From positions 34,334 to 98,333 of the forward strand of contig WRHH01000005.1 in NCBI GenBank assembly GCA_009783355.1: a stretch of DNA of 64,000 nt, in the 5' to 3' direction. A program made the translations under genes and the position numbers. Shown in pieces: positions 17,001 to 25,346 of the stretch (within the stretch, counting starts at the first letter, position 1; each line of letters starts with the position of its first letter). Under the pieces are notes generated by a model. That model did no database searches and was not told where the DNA came from. It saw only the letters and a list, made by a program, of their open reading frames with translations. This DNA comes from Synergistaceae bacterium. GTDB taxonomy: Bacteria > Synergistota > Synergistia > Synergistales > Aminobacteriaceae.

Positions 17001-17786
17001 TTAGCTTATATAGAAGAATTCTGGAATTTTCTCAATTGCTACAAGTTTTCTTTCTAGAACATATTTGGCTAAGTAAAACATAAGGTTCTTTACTGTTCTA
17101 ACTTTATAAGGGCAACTTTTCACGCAGGCAAAGCAAGCAATACATTTACTACTATCCGTCATTTCCGGATTATTTGCACTGATTGCTTCCATGGGGCATT
17201 TTTCAATGCACGTTCCGCATTTTTTGCATTTCTTTTTCGCATTTGGGTAAAACGGCGCCGATAAGTATTTCCTGTACGGCATTTTCCCTCTCACGACAAG
17301 ATCCTTATTATAATACTCTTCTTTTTCAATAATCTCCTTTACGCGTTTAACAAAAACCTCAAGCGCTGATATGTCTGCGTTGTTAGGATGCCCCTGCGCT
17401 ATTTTCGAAGAGAAAGCATGAGGCGCTATCAGAGCCGCTGCCGCTATCCCGACAAAACCGTTTTTGCCGCAAATATTCCCCTGTTCAAGGAGAGCGTCTT
17501 CATAATTTCTATTGCCATAAGTTACAGTGTATATAGCTTTTGTTTTGTTCCCCTTTATTCTCTCAAAAATTCCGCCCTTTATTTGAGGAATCCTGCCGAA
17601 GTATACGGGAGATCCGAACACTACCAGTTCATCCTCGTTAAAAACATACTCTTTTTCTCTGTTGCATACTTGCGTAAGGTCGATTTCCTCGTAATCATTT
17701 TTTATTGCTTTTGCTATTTCAACTGCATATTTTCTGGTTCCGCCTGTTGGACTGAAATAAATTGCCGTAACTTTTTTTATGTCCAT
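17001..17786 (-). CDS. Flavodoxin-ferredoxin fusion protein (EFR1 type)
   Basis: The start is placed at the ATG of MDIKKVTAIYFSPTGGTRK because GGAGGAG lies 8 bases upstream; the frame is open further upstream but has no better site. Residues 1-150 form a flavodoxin domain (FMN-binding SPTGGTRK; VVFGSPVYFGR). The C-terminal part has two [4Fe-4S] motifs, CKKCGTCIEKCPMEA and CIACFACVKSCPYKV. Such 260-residue proteins are common in anaerobes and probably move electrons between unknown partners. A perfect inverted repeat lies 28 bases upstream. It is transcribed away from the aminotransferase gene. Confidence 0.92.
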   Translation of the reverse strand: MDIKKVTAIYFSPTGGTRKYAVEIAKAIKNDYEEIDLTQVCNREKEYVFNEDELVVFGSPVYFGRIPQIKGGIFERIKGNKTKAIYTVTYGNRNYEDALLEQGNICGKNGFVGIAAAALIAPHAFSSKIAQGHPNNADISALEVFVKRVKEIIEKEEYYNKDLVVRGKMPYRKYLSAPFYPNAKKKCKKCGTCIEKCPMEAISANNPEMTDSSKCIACFACVKSCPYKVRTVKNLMFYLAKYVLERKLVAIEKIPEFFYIS

Positions 17787-17813
17787 AAAATTTACTCCTC
17801 CATAAAGGAAAAT

Positions 17814-17831
17814 TATATGATACATCATATA
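17814..17831. promoter_or_regulatory. Operator-like inverted repeat upstream of the EFR1-type gene
   Basis: TATATGAT and ATCATATA form a perfect 8-bp inverted repeat with a 2-base centre, 28-45 bp upstream of the flavodoxin-ferredoxin start codon. The position suits an operator for a dimeric repressor. The surrounding 272-bp intergenic region is AT-rich, so chance is possible. Confidence 0.35.
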
Positions 17832-18058
17832 ACAATCTCCAAAATTCTTCATAGAGTTTTCATATATATTATGTATAATAATAGATGAAAATTGTACTTG
17901 CATGATGATATATTATGCACAACGGGATTTTTGTTTTTATTTTTATTTAAATGAAAATGTGAAAATATAAACTTATGTTTTTCGTCGTCATCATCTATGT
18001 TATCATAATGTAAACCAAACTCTTCGGGAGCGAGAATAAAAACAGGGGGTAATTTGTT

Positions 18059-19267
18059 ATGCACTTTTCCGATAGAATTAAAGCTATGCAGTCGTCTCCA
18101 ATAAGAAGACTGATTCCGTATTCGGACGAAGCGAAAGCAAAAGGAAAGAAAGTTTATCACCTTAATATCGGGCAGCCGGACATAATAACTCCGCCGACAT
18201 TTTTAGACGCGATAAGAAATTTTAAACAGGAAGTAATTGAGTACGCGACATCCCAGGGTGATAATACGTTGCGCGACGCCATGAGCCAGTATTATCAGGA
18301 GTGGGGGATAGACATACAACGTGACGATATTCTTGTGACTAATGGGGGCAGCGAAGCTCTTTGGTTCACAATTATGGCAATTTGCGATCCTGGCGATAAC
18401 ATACTAATACCCGAGCCGTATTACGCAAATTACAACGCATTCTCACAGGCTGTCAACGTAAGCGTAATACCGATGCTTACGAAAGCCGAGGAAGGCTTTC
18501 ACCTCCCACCCGCCGGAGAAATAGAAAAACTCATAACTCCCAAAACGCGCGCGATTATGGTATCGAATCCTGGAAATCCGACAGGCGCCATATATACGGA
18601 AGCGGAAGTAAACATGCTTGCAGACATTGCAAAAAAACATGACCTTTACATAATTTCCGACGAAGTTTATCGCGAATTTGTGTACGACGGGCTAAAATTC
18701 ACAAGTTTCGGGCACATGAAACACATAGTCGACAGAGTAGTGATAATTGATTCCGTATCGAAGCGTTACAGCGCTTGCGGCGCCCGTATTGGCTGTATTG
18801 CTATAAAGAACAAAGAATTTCTTGCTCAGGTGCTAAAGCTTTGCCAAGGACGCCTTTGCGTTCCGACTCTTGAACAGGTCGGAGCGGCCGCGCTTTATTC
18901 GACTCCAAAGTCATATTTTGAAGAGGTCAACAAGGAGTATCAGGAAAGGCGCGATACGCTGTATAAAGCGCTTAAGTCAATGCCGGGAGTCGTTTGCGAG
19001 CAGCCTAAGGGAGCTTTTTACTCAATGGTGAAAATGCCGGTTGACGACGCAGAGAAGTTCATTATCTGGATGCTCGGAAACTATGACATAAATGGAGAGA
19101 CTACAATGGGCGCTCCGGGAACAGGATTCTATTCGACCCCCGGTAAAGGTCAGAATGAGATGCGCCTTGCCTATGTGCTTAAAAACGAGGATCTCGCGAA
19201 AGCTATGAATGTCCTCAAAGGGGCTCTTGAGGCGTATCCCGGGCGTGTTGAATCAGCGATAGCTTAA
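18059..19267 (+). CDS. Pyridoxal-phosphate aminotransferase class I/II (aspartate aminotransferase-like)
   Basis: The 402-residue protein has the class I fold: LNIGQPDIITP near the N terminus, VSNPGNPTGAIYT, DEVYREFVYD, the PLP-binding lysine in SVSKRYSACGARIG, and the C-terminal NEMRLAYVL with the substrate-carboxylate Arg. It would move amino groups between amino acids and 2-oxo acids, consistent with the glutamate dehydrogenase at 6871. The exact amino acid (aspartate, alanine or aromatic) is uncertain. The ATG follows GGGGGTAA by 6 bases. It lies 8 bp upstream of gspF, so the two are likely co-transcribed. Confidence 0.93.
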   Translation: MHFSDRIKAMQSSPIRRLIPYSDEAKAKGKKVYHLNIGQPDIITPPTFLDAIRNFKQEVIEYATSQGDNTLRDAMSQYYQEWGIDIQRDDILVTNGGSEALWFTIMAICDPGDNILIPEPYYANYNAFSQAVNVSVIPMLTKAEEGFHLPPAGEIEKLITPKTRAIMVSNPGNPTGAIYTEAEVNMLADIAKKHDLYIISDEVYREFVYDGLKFTSFGHMKHIVDRVVIIDSVSKRYSACGARIGCIAIKNKEFLAQVLKLCQGRLCVPTLEQVGAAALYSTPKSYFEEVNKEYQERRDTLYKALKSMPGVVCEQPKGAFYSMVKMPVDDAEKFIIWMLGNYDINGETTMGAPGTGFYSTPGKGQNEMRLAYVLKNEDLAKAMNVLKGALEAYPGRVESAIA

Positions 19268-19275
19268 TTTTTATA

Positions 19276-20427
19276 ATGCCGTATTTTAACTATACAGGAT
19301 ACGATCCCGAAGGCAAACTAAAAAAAGGAGTAGTTGAAGCTTCTTCTTCCACTCAAGCTATCGATCGCCTCACGGAAAAAGCGATAATTGTTGTGGACGT
19401 CGCTCAGGCATCGGAAAAAGGAAAGTCAAGAAAAGTAGTTCCGTTGTCCCTTGAAGGTCATATTATGTTTTGCAGAAGCATTGCTTCGTACCTTCGATCG
19501 GGATTACCGTTAGCCGAGGCGCTTAAAGTGCTCGGGAAGCAGACCATAGATAAAAGGGTCGGCGCGGCTTATTCATCGGTGCTTGAAGGAATAGAGGGCG
19601 GCAAAAAGTTCCACATGGCTCTATCCGAGAGCGGAGCTTTTAAGGAGACGCTGTGGCGTATTGTGGAGTCAGGCGAGCAGAGCGGCTCTCTTATTCAAGG
19701 ACTTGAACAGGCGGCAAATCAGTTCAAGCTTGAGGATAGGCTGCTCAAAAGAATAAAAAAGGCTCTGACTTATCCGATAGCAATGGTTATTATTGGAACA
19801 GGAGTTGTCGCCTTCCTGCTTTCTTATGTAGTGCCAAAGATTTCTGTTCTGTTTGACGAAGTTGGTCAAGCGTTGCCGCTCCCGACTAGAATACTAATAG
19901 CACTTTCCGATTTTGTGGCGAATTGGGGGCTTACTGTTTTATTGATTGTTGTCCTGACTTTATATATTATGAAGCGGCGAAAGAAAAGGTTTCCTTTGCC
20001 TTTTATGAAAGGGCTGAGGGGAAGACTGACTTTATCGTTAGTCATGACGCACATTGCAACTCTGCTTAATTCGGGAATTCCTCTTGTGCAGGCGCTTAAG
20101 ATGGCGTCTGTTATGGATCCGAATCCCGCTCGATGGATAGAGGCCTCGGATTTAGTGAAGGCGGGGCATAGGCTTGACCGCGCGCTTGAAAAACTTGGAT
20201 TCACCGAGGACGTGATTTACGTTATCAGGGTGGGAGAAATGGGCGGAGAACTAACGACGTCATTATTAAACGTCGGCGAGACCAACTGGGAGATTGCGGA
20301 GTCGCAGATGGACAGACTGGCTACTCTTATTGAACCTGTTATGACATTAGCTCTTGGATTCTCAGTTGGATTTATAGTCATAGCTATATTGCTGCCGGTG
20401 TTTAATTTGTCGGGACTTGTTAAGTAA
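19276..20427 (+). CDS. gspF: Type II secretion / type IV pilus inner-membrane platform protein
   Basis: The 383-residue protein has the duplicated T2SSF layout: an N-terminal YFNYTGYDPEGKLKKGVVEA segment, a first F domain (FCRSIASYLRSGLPLAEALKVL), membrane helices near 170-190 and 210-235, a second F domain (VMTHIATLLNSGIPLVQALKMAS) and a final helix near 355-380. GspF/PilC anchors the assembly ATPase (GspE here is 37 kb away) at the inner membrane. A GGGATTA heptamer array begins 6 bp after the stop. PilC remains possible, but the neighbouring GspG favours a secretion system. Confidence 0.93.
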   Translation: MPYFNYTGYDPEGKLKKGVVEASSSTQAIDRLTEKAIIVVDVAQASEKGKSRKVVPLSLEGHIMFCRSIASYLRSGLPLAEALKVLGKQTIDKRVGAAYSSVLEGIEGGKKFHMALSESGAFKETLWRIVESGEQSGSLIQGLEQAANQFKLEDRLLKRIKKALTYPIAMVIIGTGVVAFLLSYVVPKISVLFDEVGQALPLPTRILIALSDFVANWGLTVLLIVVLTLYIMKRRKKRFPLPFMKGLRGRLTLSLVMTHIATLLNSGIPLVQALKMASVMDPNPARWIEASDLVKAGHRLDRALEKLGFTEDVIYVIRVGEMGGELTTSLLNVGETNWEIAESQMDRLATLIEPVMTLALGFSVGFIVIAILLPVFNLSGLVK

Positions 20428-20744
20428 AGACAGGGATTAGGGATTAGGGATTAGGGATTAGGGATTAGGGATTAGGAAAGACAAAAGACAAAGACAAAGC
20501 CAGAGATTCTGGGTTGTACAACTTTAGGCTGTAGGGGTCGCAGCCCTCGGCGACCCGCGCCGGAAAGCTTCGGGTTGCTAAATAATACAGGGATTAGGGA
20601 TTAGGGATTAGGGATTAGAAAAGACAAAAGATGAAAGACAATTCGGAATATGAAAGAGAAAGTCAAAGATTGTGGGGGGGGGATGCTTGAGGGCGTCCCA
20701 TTTGGAGTATGTATTTTTTTGCGAATATTTTAGGAGGGATTTTT
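20428..20744 (+). repeat. Repeat island downstream of gspF, with a G9 tract before gspG
   Basis: Reading from the gspF stop: six GGGATTA copies (20433-20474), a purine tract AAAGACAAAAGACAAAG, the spacer with TGGGTTGTACAACTTTAGG, the palindrome GGGTCGCAGCCCTCGGCGACC (from 20535, the reverse complement of the 12855 copy), four more GGGATTA copies (20590-20617) and a second AAAAGAC tract. A run of nine Gs (20674-20682) lies 62 bp before the gspG start codon. The 317 bp contain no gene. Confidence 0.8.
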
Positions 20745-21173
20745 TTGAAGAAAATTGGCAGTAATAAAAGAAAAGGCTTTACTCTCGTTGAAATTTTGGT
20801 TGTGGTCGTGATACTAGGTATGCTGGCCGCCATCATTATTCCTAATGTTGTGGGTCAGACGGATGAAGCGAGACGCACCCTTGCAGCTACACAGATTAAG
20901 GAGATTGAGAACACCCTTGATATTTACAGGTTGCATAACGGATTCTACCCGACCACGGAACAGGGACTTGAAGCGCTTGTGACTAAACCGACGACTAATC
21001 CTCAGCCCAAAAAATACACTGAGGGAGGATACATGAAAAAGGTTCCTCTGGATCCGTGGGGGAATCCTTTTATTTACCGCAGCCCGGGAGATAAGGGCTT
21101 GGTTGATATAATATGCTGCGGCCCGGACGGAGAAGAAAGTACTGGAAACAACATCACAAACCACGATATATAA
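20745..21173 (+). CDS. gspG: Major pseudopilin of a type II secretion system
   Basis: The start is taken as TTG at 20745, with AGGAGGG 7 bases before it; this gives LKKIGSNKRKG, a typical short prepilin leader. Cleavage is expected after G11, before FTLVEILVVVVILGMLAAII with the conserved Glu at +5. The C-terminal half has the GspG pattern PTTEQGLEALV, VPLDPWGNPFIYRSPG and GPDGEE, which forms the calcium-binding loop in this family. A pair of adjacent cysteines (IICCGPDG) is unusual. The mature protein forms the periplasmic pseudopilus. Confidence 0.95.
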   Translation: MKKIGSNKRKGFTLVEILVVVVILGMLAAIIIPNVVGQTDEARRTLAATQIKEIENTLDIYRLHNGFYPTTEQGLEALVTKPTTNPQPKKYTEGGYMKKVPLDPWGNPFIYRSPGDKGLVDIICCGPDGEESTGNNITNHDI

Positions 21174-21221
21174 GAACAATTTAATGAACAAAGCAACCTT
21201 TATGCCTATCGGGGAGCGGGG

Positions 21222-21719
21222 GTGACTGTTTTGCGGTTTTTGCCATATCGTTTTGCCTTTCTGAAGTCGCGCCGCAAAGCGTTCACGATGTTTGAGATTA
21301 TTGTGGTCGTTGCAATAATTGGTATACTTACAGTGATTGTTGTTCCGAGCGTAGTATGGGTGGAGCCTCCTCAACGAGCATTACAGCGGGCATTTATTGA
21401 AGCAGTTGATACTGCCAGAAGCGGAGCGTCTATCAGATTTCGTGTTGACAAGGAGGAAAATATAGGAGCTATTATCGTTGAAGTTTATTTGAAAGATACA
21501 GAAAATGAAATTGGCGGAAAAGCCGAAAGCGTCTGGAAGGCTTATCAAATGCAATGGCAACCGACAGGAAAAGAATGGACGTTTAAGCCGGAAATAATAT
21601 ATTTCTATCAGGATGGAATGTGCACTCCCGCAAAGATAATGTGGGGCAAACCTCCAAATAACGAGAACTATCTGTTGACTGTTACCGGCTTCTTAGTGGA
21701 GACCAATACATTATTCTAA
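21222..21719 (+). CDS. Pseudopilin-like protein, GspH position
   Basis: The 165-residue protein begins at GTG and has a prepilin-like N terminus: a basic leader ending SRRKA, then FTMFEIIVVVAIIGILTVIVVPSVV with Glu at +5. The residue before the cleavage site is Ala20 instead of the normal Gly, although prepilin peptidase tolerates Ala in some substrates. The rest is a beta-rich minor-pseudopilin-like domain with no recognised motif. Position after gspG suggests a GspH-type minor pseudopilin. Confidence in the pilin class is good, in the exact subunit low. Confidence 0.78.
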   Translation: MTVLRFLPYRFAFLKSRRKAFTMFEIIVVVAIIGILTVIVVPSVVWVEPPQRALQRAFIEAVDTARSGASIRFRVDKEENIGAIIVEVYLKDTENEIGGKAESVWKAYQMQWQPTGKEWTFKPEIIYFYQDGMCTPAKIMWGKPPNNENYLLTVTGFLVETNTLF

Positions 21720-21741
21720 AAATTAAGAGAATGAGGTTTTT

Positions 21742-22239
21742 ATGATAACACAGACAAAAACTTTAAATCTCCCGAATATGGGATTTATTGCAGCGTTGCT
21801 GACATTATTCGTTGTTATAATTTTTATCGCGATAAAAATTATAACAGCGACTATTGCAACGACGACGGAAGAATCGGTATCGTATCCTAACCCTGTTATT
21901 GCAATAATTATGGATCTCCGAAACTTGAGAGCGTCAGCTGAAATTTTCCGTCAGGAGAACTTGGACAAGCTGGGCACGATAAAGCCGGATATCAAACTAT
22001 TGAGCAACTACATGGAAAACCCCGCGAGATTCACAAAAAACAGGGGCGAATATATATTCGAGGAAGTCGATGGGGTATGGTGGGTTGGGTGTAACCTTGA
22101 CGCAACCGGTCAGTCTTTGCTTGACCGCGAAGATGTTTGCGAAAGGCTTAGAATAATGGGGTACGGAACAATTTATGGCAGTATGGATATAAATATACCA
22201 TATTACAAACAAGATATAGTTTTCATGCGTGTTCAGTGA
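21742..22239 (+). CDS. Membrane-anchored protein of unknown function in the pseudopilin cluster
   Basis: The 165-residue protein has an N-terminal hydrophobic helix (about 13-42, GFIAALLTLFVVIIFIAIKIITATIA) with no prepilin cleavage motif of the FTLxE type, although MGF precedes the helix. The soluble part of about 120 residues starts near the helical AIIMDLRNLRASAEIFRQ segment and contains two Cys (GCNLDATG and DVCERL). It follows the GspH-like gene by 22 bp and is probably co-transcribed. Its place suggests a non-canonical minor pseudopilin or an accessory subunit; I do not recognise a family. Confidence 0.75.
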   Translation: MITQTKTLNLPNMGFIAALLTLFVVIIFIAIKIITATIATTTEESVSYPNPVIAIIMDLRNLRASAEIFRQENLDKLGTIKPDIKLLSNYMENPARFTKNRGEYIFEEVDGVWWVGCNLDATGQSLLDREDVCERLRIMGYGTIYGSMDINIPYYKQDIVFMRVQ

Positions 22240-22273
22240 AAAAGCTGCTCTATTCCGCGCGCATAAGAAAGCT

Positions 22274-22349
22274 TGGCGCGCCCGAGGCGATTTGAACGCC
22301 TGACCTACGGCTCCGGAGGCCGTCACTCTATCCGCTGAGCTACGGGCGC
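22274..22349 (-). tRNA. tRNA-Arg (anticodon CCG)
   Basis: On the minus strand the acceptor GCGCCCG pairs with CGGGCGC. The D arm, the anticodon stem ACGGC/GCCGT around the loop CTCCGGA, and the T arm AGGCG-TTCAAAT-CGCCT are all intact. The anticodon CCG reads the arginine codon CGG. The CCA end is encoded (76 nt in all). It faces the end of the pseudopilin cluster. Confidence 0.97.
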
Positions 22350-22391
22350 GTGTGTAAGTTGCAAAATTGCTCAGATTTGGTTACTTGAGCT

Positions 22392-22397
22392 ATTATA
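22392..22397 (-). promoter_or_regulatory. Likely -10 element for tRNA-Arg
   Basis: A perfect TATAAT on the minus strand ends 43 bp before the tRNA-Arg 5' end. No convincing -35 hexamer is found 16-18 bp further upstream (the best is GCAACA), so the assignment rests on the -10 alone in an AT-rich region. Confidence 0.35.
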
Positions 22398-22542
22398 GTA
22401 ATAAAAAATATTAATGTTGCATTTTTAATTTAGTAGAATTGTAATTTTACATCATTTATACAGATTATTCAATAGGTGGTTAATGTTTTTTTAATATTAT
22501 AAATTGTTTATTTAACTGATCAAGAAAAATGGGGGATAGCCT

Positions 22543-23226
22543 GTGATTGTAAAGACAGTAAAGATAAACGAAAGTAAGTGTAATGCTTGTTGCAAATGCG
22601 TAACTGCTTGTCAGGAAGGAGCAATAGGAATTATTGGTGGAAAAGCAAAACTACTGAACGGTGATAACTGCCATGAATTCGGACGCTGTTTATCCATATG
22701 CCCAACAAAAGCGATTACTTACGAAGAGGTAGAAGAGACAATAAAAGATGCGGCTGCAAGCAGAGATAATGCAGAGAATAGAAAGAATACCTATGCCAGA
22801 CAAAGAGTAGTACATGAACCGGAACAGAAGCAGACGACGCAAAGAGTATCCCAGCTTTACCAATGGCCTGTGCATATTAGACTCATAGCAACAAATGTCG
22901 CGTACTTTGCCAATGCAGATTTACTTGTTGCTGCAGAGTGTTCAGCTTATGTATATGCAAATTTCCACAATGACTACATGAAGGACAGAATAACAATTAT
23001 CGGGTGCCCGAAGCTCGACGATTTGAATTACACAGAAAAGTTAGTCGACATTTTTAAAGTCAATAAAATTAAATCCGTAGTAGTTGCCCGAATGGATGTT
23101 TCTTGTTGCAATGGAATTGAAAACGCGGTTAAAAAAGCGCTCCACATTGTTGGTATTCACAATATCATATCGTCCCGGATTGTTACAATCTCGACAAATG
23201 GAAGAGTTTTAGAAATGGAAAAATAA
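22543..23226 (+). CDS. 4Fe-4S ferredoxin-domain protein of unknown role (copy 1)
   Basis: The start is GTG at 22543, after GGGGGAT. The N-terminal 65 residues hold two cluster motifs: CNACCKCVTACQEGA and CHEFGRCLSICPTKA, the second with altered spacing. A basic linker (about 70-105) leads to a conserved domain beginning QWPVHIRLI and containing DLLVAAECSAYVYANFHNDYMK, IIGCPKLDD and a CC pair in MDVSCCNG. Proteins of this architecture are common in anaerobes, but their partners are unknown. A paralogue follows at 23462. The promoter region upstream (22350-22542) is AT-rich. Confidence 0.85.
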   Translation: MIVKTVKINESKCNACCKCVTACQEGAIGIIGGKAKLLNGDNCHEFGRCLSICPTKAITYEEVEETIKDAAASRDNAENRKNTYARQRVVHEPEQKQTTQRVSQLYQWPVHIRLIATNVAYFANADLLVAAECSAYVYANFHNDYMKDRITIIGCPKLDDLNYTEKLVDIFKVNKIKSVVVARMDVSCCNGIENAVKKALHIVGIHNIISSRIVTISTNGRVLEMEK

Positions 23227-23461
23227 AAACGCCCGTCCAAGCGCCAGCAGACAACAAGACAAGCGGTTCAAGACACATTGACGGTACTGAAAACGGATAC
23301 CGCTAAATTTTCTAGGTATTTTCAGCGCCTTGCTATTTACCCTGAATTCCTCAAATCGTTACTCGTTCATATGAATATTCACTATTCTTAAATATACGGT
23401 ATTAGCCGATTATATATTTATGAACTCCAAATTTATTCAGAATGAAATTGAGGGATATCTC

Positions 23462-24163
23462 ATGATAAGAAAGATAATCAATATTGATAAAAACAAATGC
23501 ATCGGTTGCGGATTGTGCGTATCCGCCTGCGATGAAGGAGCTATAGTCGTTGTAAACGGAAAGGCAGAGTTATTATGCGAAGATCACTGCGATGGACTTG
23601 GTGATTGTTTGCCGGTATGCCCGGTGGATGCGATATTATTTGAAGTGAAAGAGCCTGAAGTATATAAAAAAACCACTGTAGAAACAAATACTGAAAACAA
23701 ACAGCCTGAAGATTTGTCTTGCGGCTGCCCTGCCACGTTTCCAAAGCCAGCTGGGAACGATAGCCATGAAACAGCATCGAAACAAACTTATATTTACTAT
23801 TGGCCGATACAAATTAAGCTTATGCCAATAACCGGGCCGCGTTTTTACGATGCAGATTTACTTTTTGCGGCTGACTGTACAGCTTTTGCTTATGGCAATT
23901 TTCATGAAGAATTCATGAAGAACAGAACAACCATTATCAATTGCGTAAAATTTGACAAGAGCGATTACTCCGAAAAACTGACAACCATCCTTAGGACGAA
24001 TCGTATTAAATCTATGACGCTTGTACGAATGAATGTTCCTTGTTGCAGCGGAATTGAAAGCGTTGCAAAATACGCGCTCAAGAATTGCGGCAAGGTCATT
24101 CCATACCGCGCGGTAGTAATGTCGATAGATGGAAGAATCATAGAAAGCATACAAGAGGAATAA
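23462..24163 (+). CDS. 4Fe-4S ferredoxin-domain protein of unknown role (copy 2)
   Basis: The start is set at the ATG of MIRKIINIDKNKC, with GAGGG 7 bases upstream, although the frame opens 14 codons earlier. It parallels the previous gene throughout: CIGCGLCVSACDEGA, CDGLGDCLPVCPVDA, a linker with its own cysteines (LSCGCPATFPKP), then the domain YWPIQIKLM, DLLFAADCTAFAYGNFHEEFMKN, INCVKFDKSDY and MNVPCCSG. Copy 2 has a proper first cluster motif (CxxCxxCxxxC), while copy 1 has CNACCKCVTAC. The 235 bp between the copies show no repeat or gene. Their separation suggests separate control. Confidence 0.86.
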   Translation: MIRKIINIDKNKCIGCGLCVSACDEGAIVVVNGKAELLCEDHCDGLGDCLPVCPVDAILFEVKEPEVYKKTTVETNTENKQPEDLSCGCPATFPKPAGNDSHETASKQTYIYYWPIQIKLMPITGPRFYDADLLFAADCTAFAYGNFHEEFMKNRTTIINCVKFDKSDYSEKLTTILRTNRIKSMTLVRMNVPCCSGIESVAKYALKNCGKVIPYRAVVMSIDGRIIESIQEE

Positions 24164-24317
24164 CTCAAACTAAACTTGATAATATCCTGAGTACCCATTG
24201 TTTTTCATAACAAACTTTCTTAAGATATAATGTATTTGATATTATGGACGTAAAGCGCGTAAAATAAGCGTACGTTCCCAAAAAGAAATTTGAATATGAA
24301 AGAGTGGGGAATACTTT

Positions 24318-25328
24318 ATGTACAAAAACCGCAAATCATTATATGAAGATTTGGAGAATCGTCTTAAAAGCAAATTGCTTGTTTACATAACGAGTGACCG
24401 CAGAGGTTTTGAGACGCAAATAGCAAGAGATGTCATTGATATTTTCATAAATCAATTGGATACGATTGGCAATGTGTCCAAGATTTCGCTCTATCTGTAT
24501 ACGCGCGGCGGAGAAACCGCTGCAGCGTGGAACATAATTAACTTATTGAAATTGTATTGCGATGAATTACAAGTAATCGTACCGCACAAGGCTCACAGCG
24601 CCGGAACACTAATTTGCATAGGCGCAAATTCAATCATAATGACAAAACAAGCAACGCTTGGCCCCATTGACCCCAATGTTAATACTTTCTTAAACCCGCC
24701 AATCCCCGGCGCGCCGCCGCAGAAAACTTTTCCTGTAAGCGTTGAAGCTGTAAAGGGCTATCTGGCTTTTGCCAAAGAAGAATTGTCCATCAAGGATGAC
24801 GCGGCGCTTGCAAGTATCATGATAAAACTATCTGACGCGGTACACCCTCTGGTATTAGGCGAGGTGTACCGTTCCAGAGCGCAGATAAAAATGCTCGCGG
24901 AAAAACTCTTGACAAACCAAATAGAAGACCCCGAAAAGATTCAGCAAATAATTGAATTTTTATGCAGCGATTCCGGCAGCCATGACTACACCATCAACAG
25001 GCGCGAAGCAAAAAATATGGGACTTCAGATAGACAAACCTGACGAAGAAGTGTATAAATCAATTAAAGCCATATACGACGACATAAGCAGCGAGTTGGGG
25101 TTTGAAACGCCTTTTGATCTAGTCTCGCTCGCGCGAGCCGGTTCCGGTTCATATAGCATTAAGCGGGCTCTCATAGAAAGCATAGCGGGCGGAAGCGATT
25201 ATTTCGTTACACAGGGAAAAGCAACGCTTGTACCAATGCACGCTCAACCGGGAATGCCTCAATTTGGCATTCAACAACAAGGCATTCAAGACGAAAGGAT
25301 ATACGAAGGATGGTTGCGTGAGCTATAA
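24318..25328 (+). CDS. SDH-family Clp-fold serine protease
   Basis: The 336-residue protein matches the serine dehydrogenase proteinase family (ClpP/crotonase-type fold, often named SDH_sah). Recognisable parts are the SLYLYTRGGETAAAWNII strand-turn-helix, the putative nucleophile Ser in PHKAHSAGTLIC, IIMTKQATLGPIDP, and a helical C-terminal half. There is no signal peptide or membrane helix at the N terminus, so a cytoplasmic or membrane-associated site is likely. The tail is rich in Gln and Met. It lies 18 bp upstream of the M48 protease gene. The substrate is unknown. Confidence 0.85.
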   Translation: MYKNRKSLYEDLENRLKSKLLVYITSDRRGFETQIARDVIDIFINQLDTIGNVSKISLYLYTRGGETAAAWNIINLLKLYCDELQVIVPHKAHSAGTLICIGANSIIMTKQATLGPIDPNVNTFLNPPIPGAPPQKTFPVSVEAVKGYLAFAKEELSIKDDAALASIMIKLSDAVHPLVLGEVYRSRAQIKMLAEKLLTNQIEDPEKIQQIIEFLCSDSGSHDYTINRREAKNMGLQIDKPDEEVYKSIKAIYDDISSELGFETPFDLVSLARAGSGSYSIKRALIESIAGGSDYFVTQGKATLVPMHAQPGMPQFGIQQQGIQDERIYEGWLREL

Positions 25329-25346
25329 GAATGAGAGGAATCGAAC

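Noticed and set aside
17849..18160. Minus-strand ORF of 103 residues upstream of the EFR1-type gene
   Set aside because: It overlaps the aminotransferase start antisense and has AT-rich, low-complexity composition.
23227..23461. Possible small gene or RNA between the two ferredoxin-domain genes
   Set aside because: No start with a ribosome-binding site, no stable hairpin with T-run and no known RNA motif were seen.
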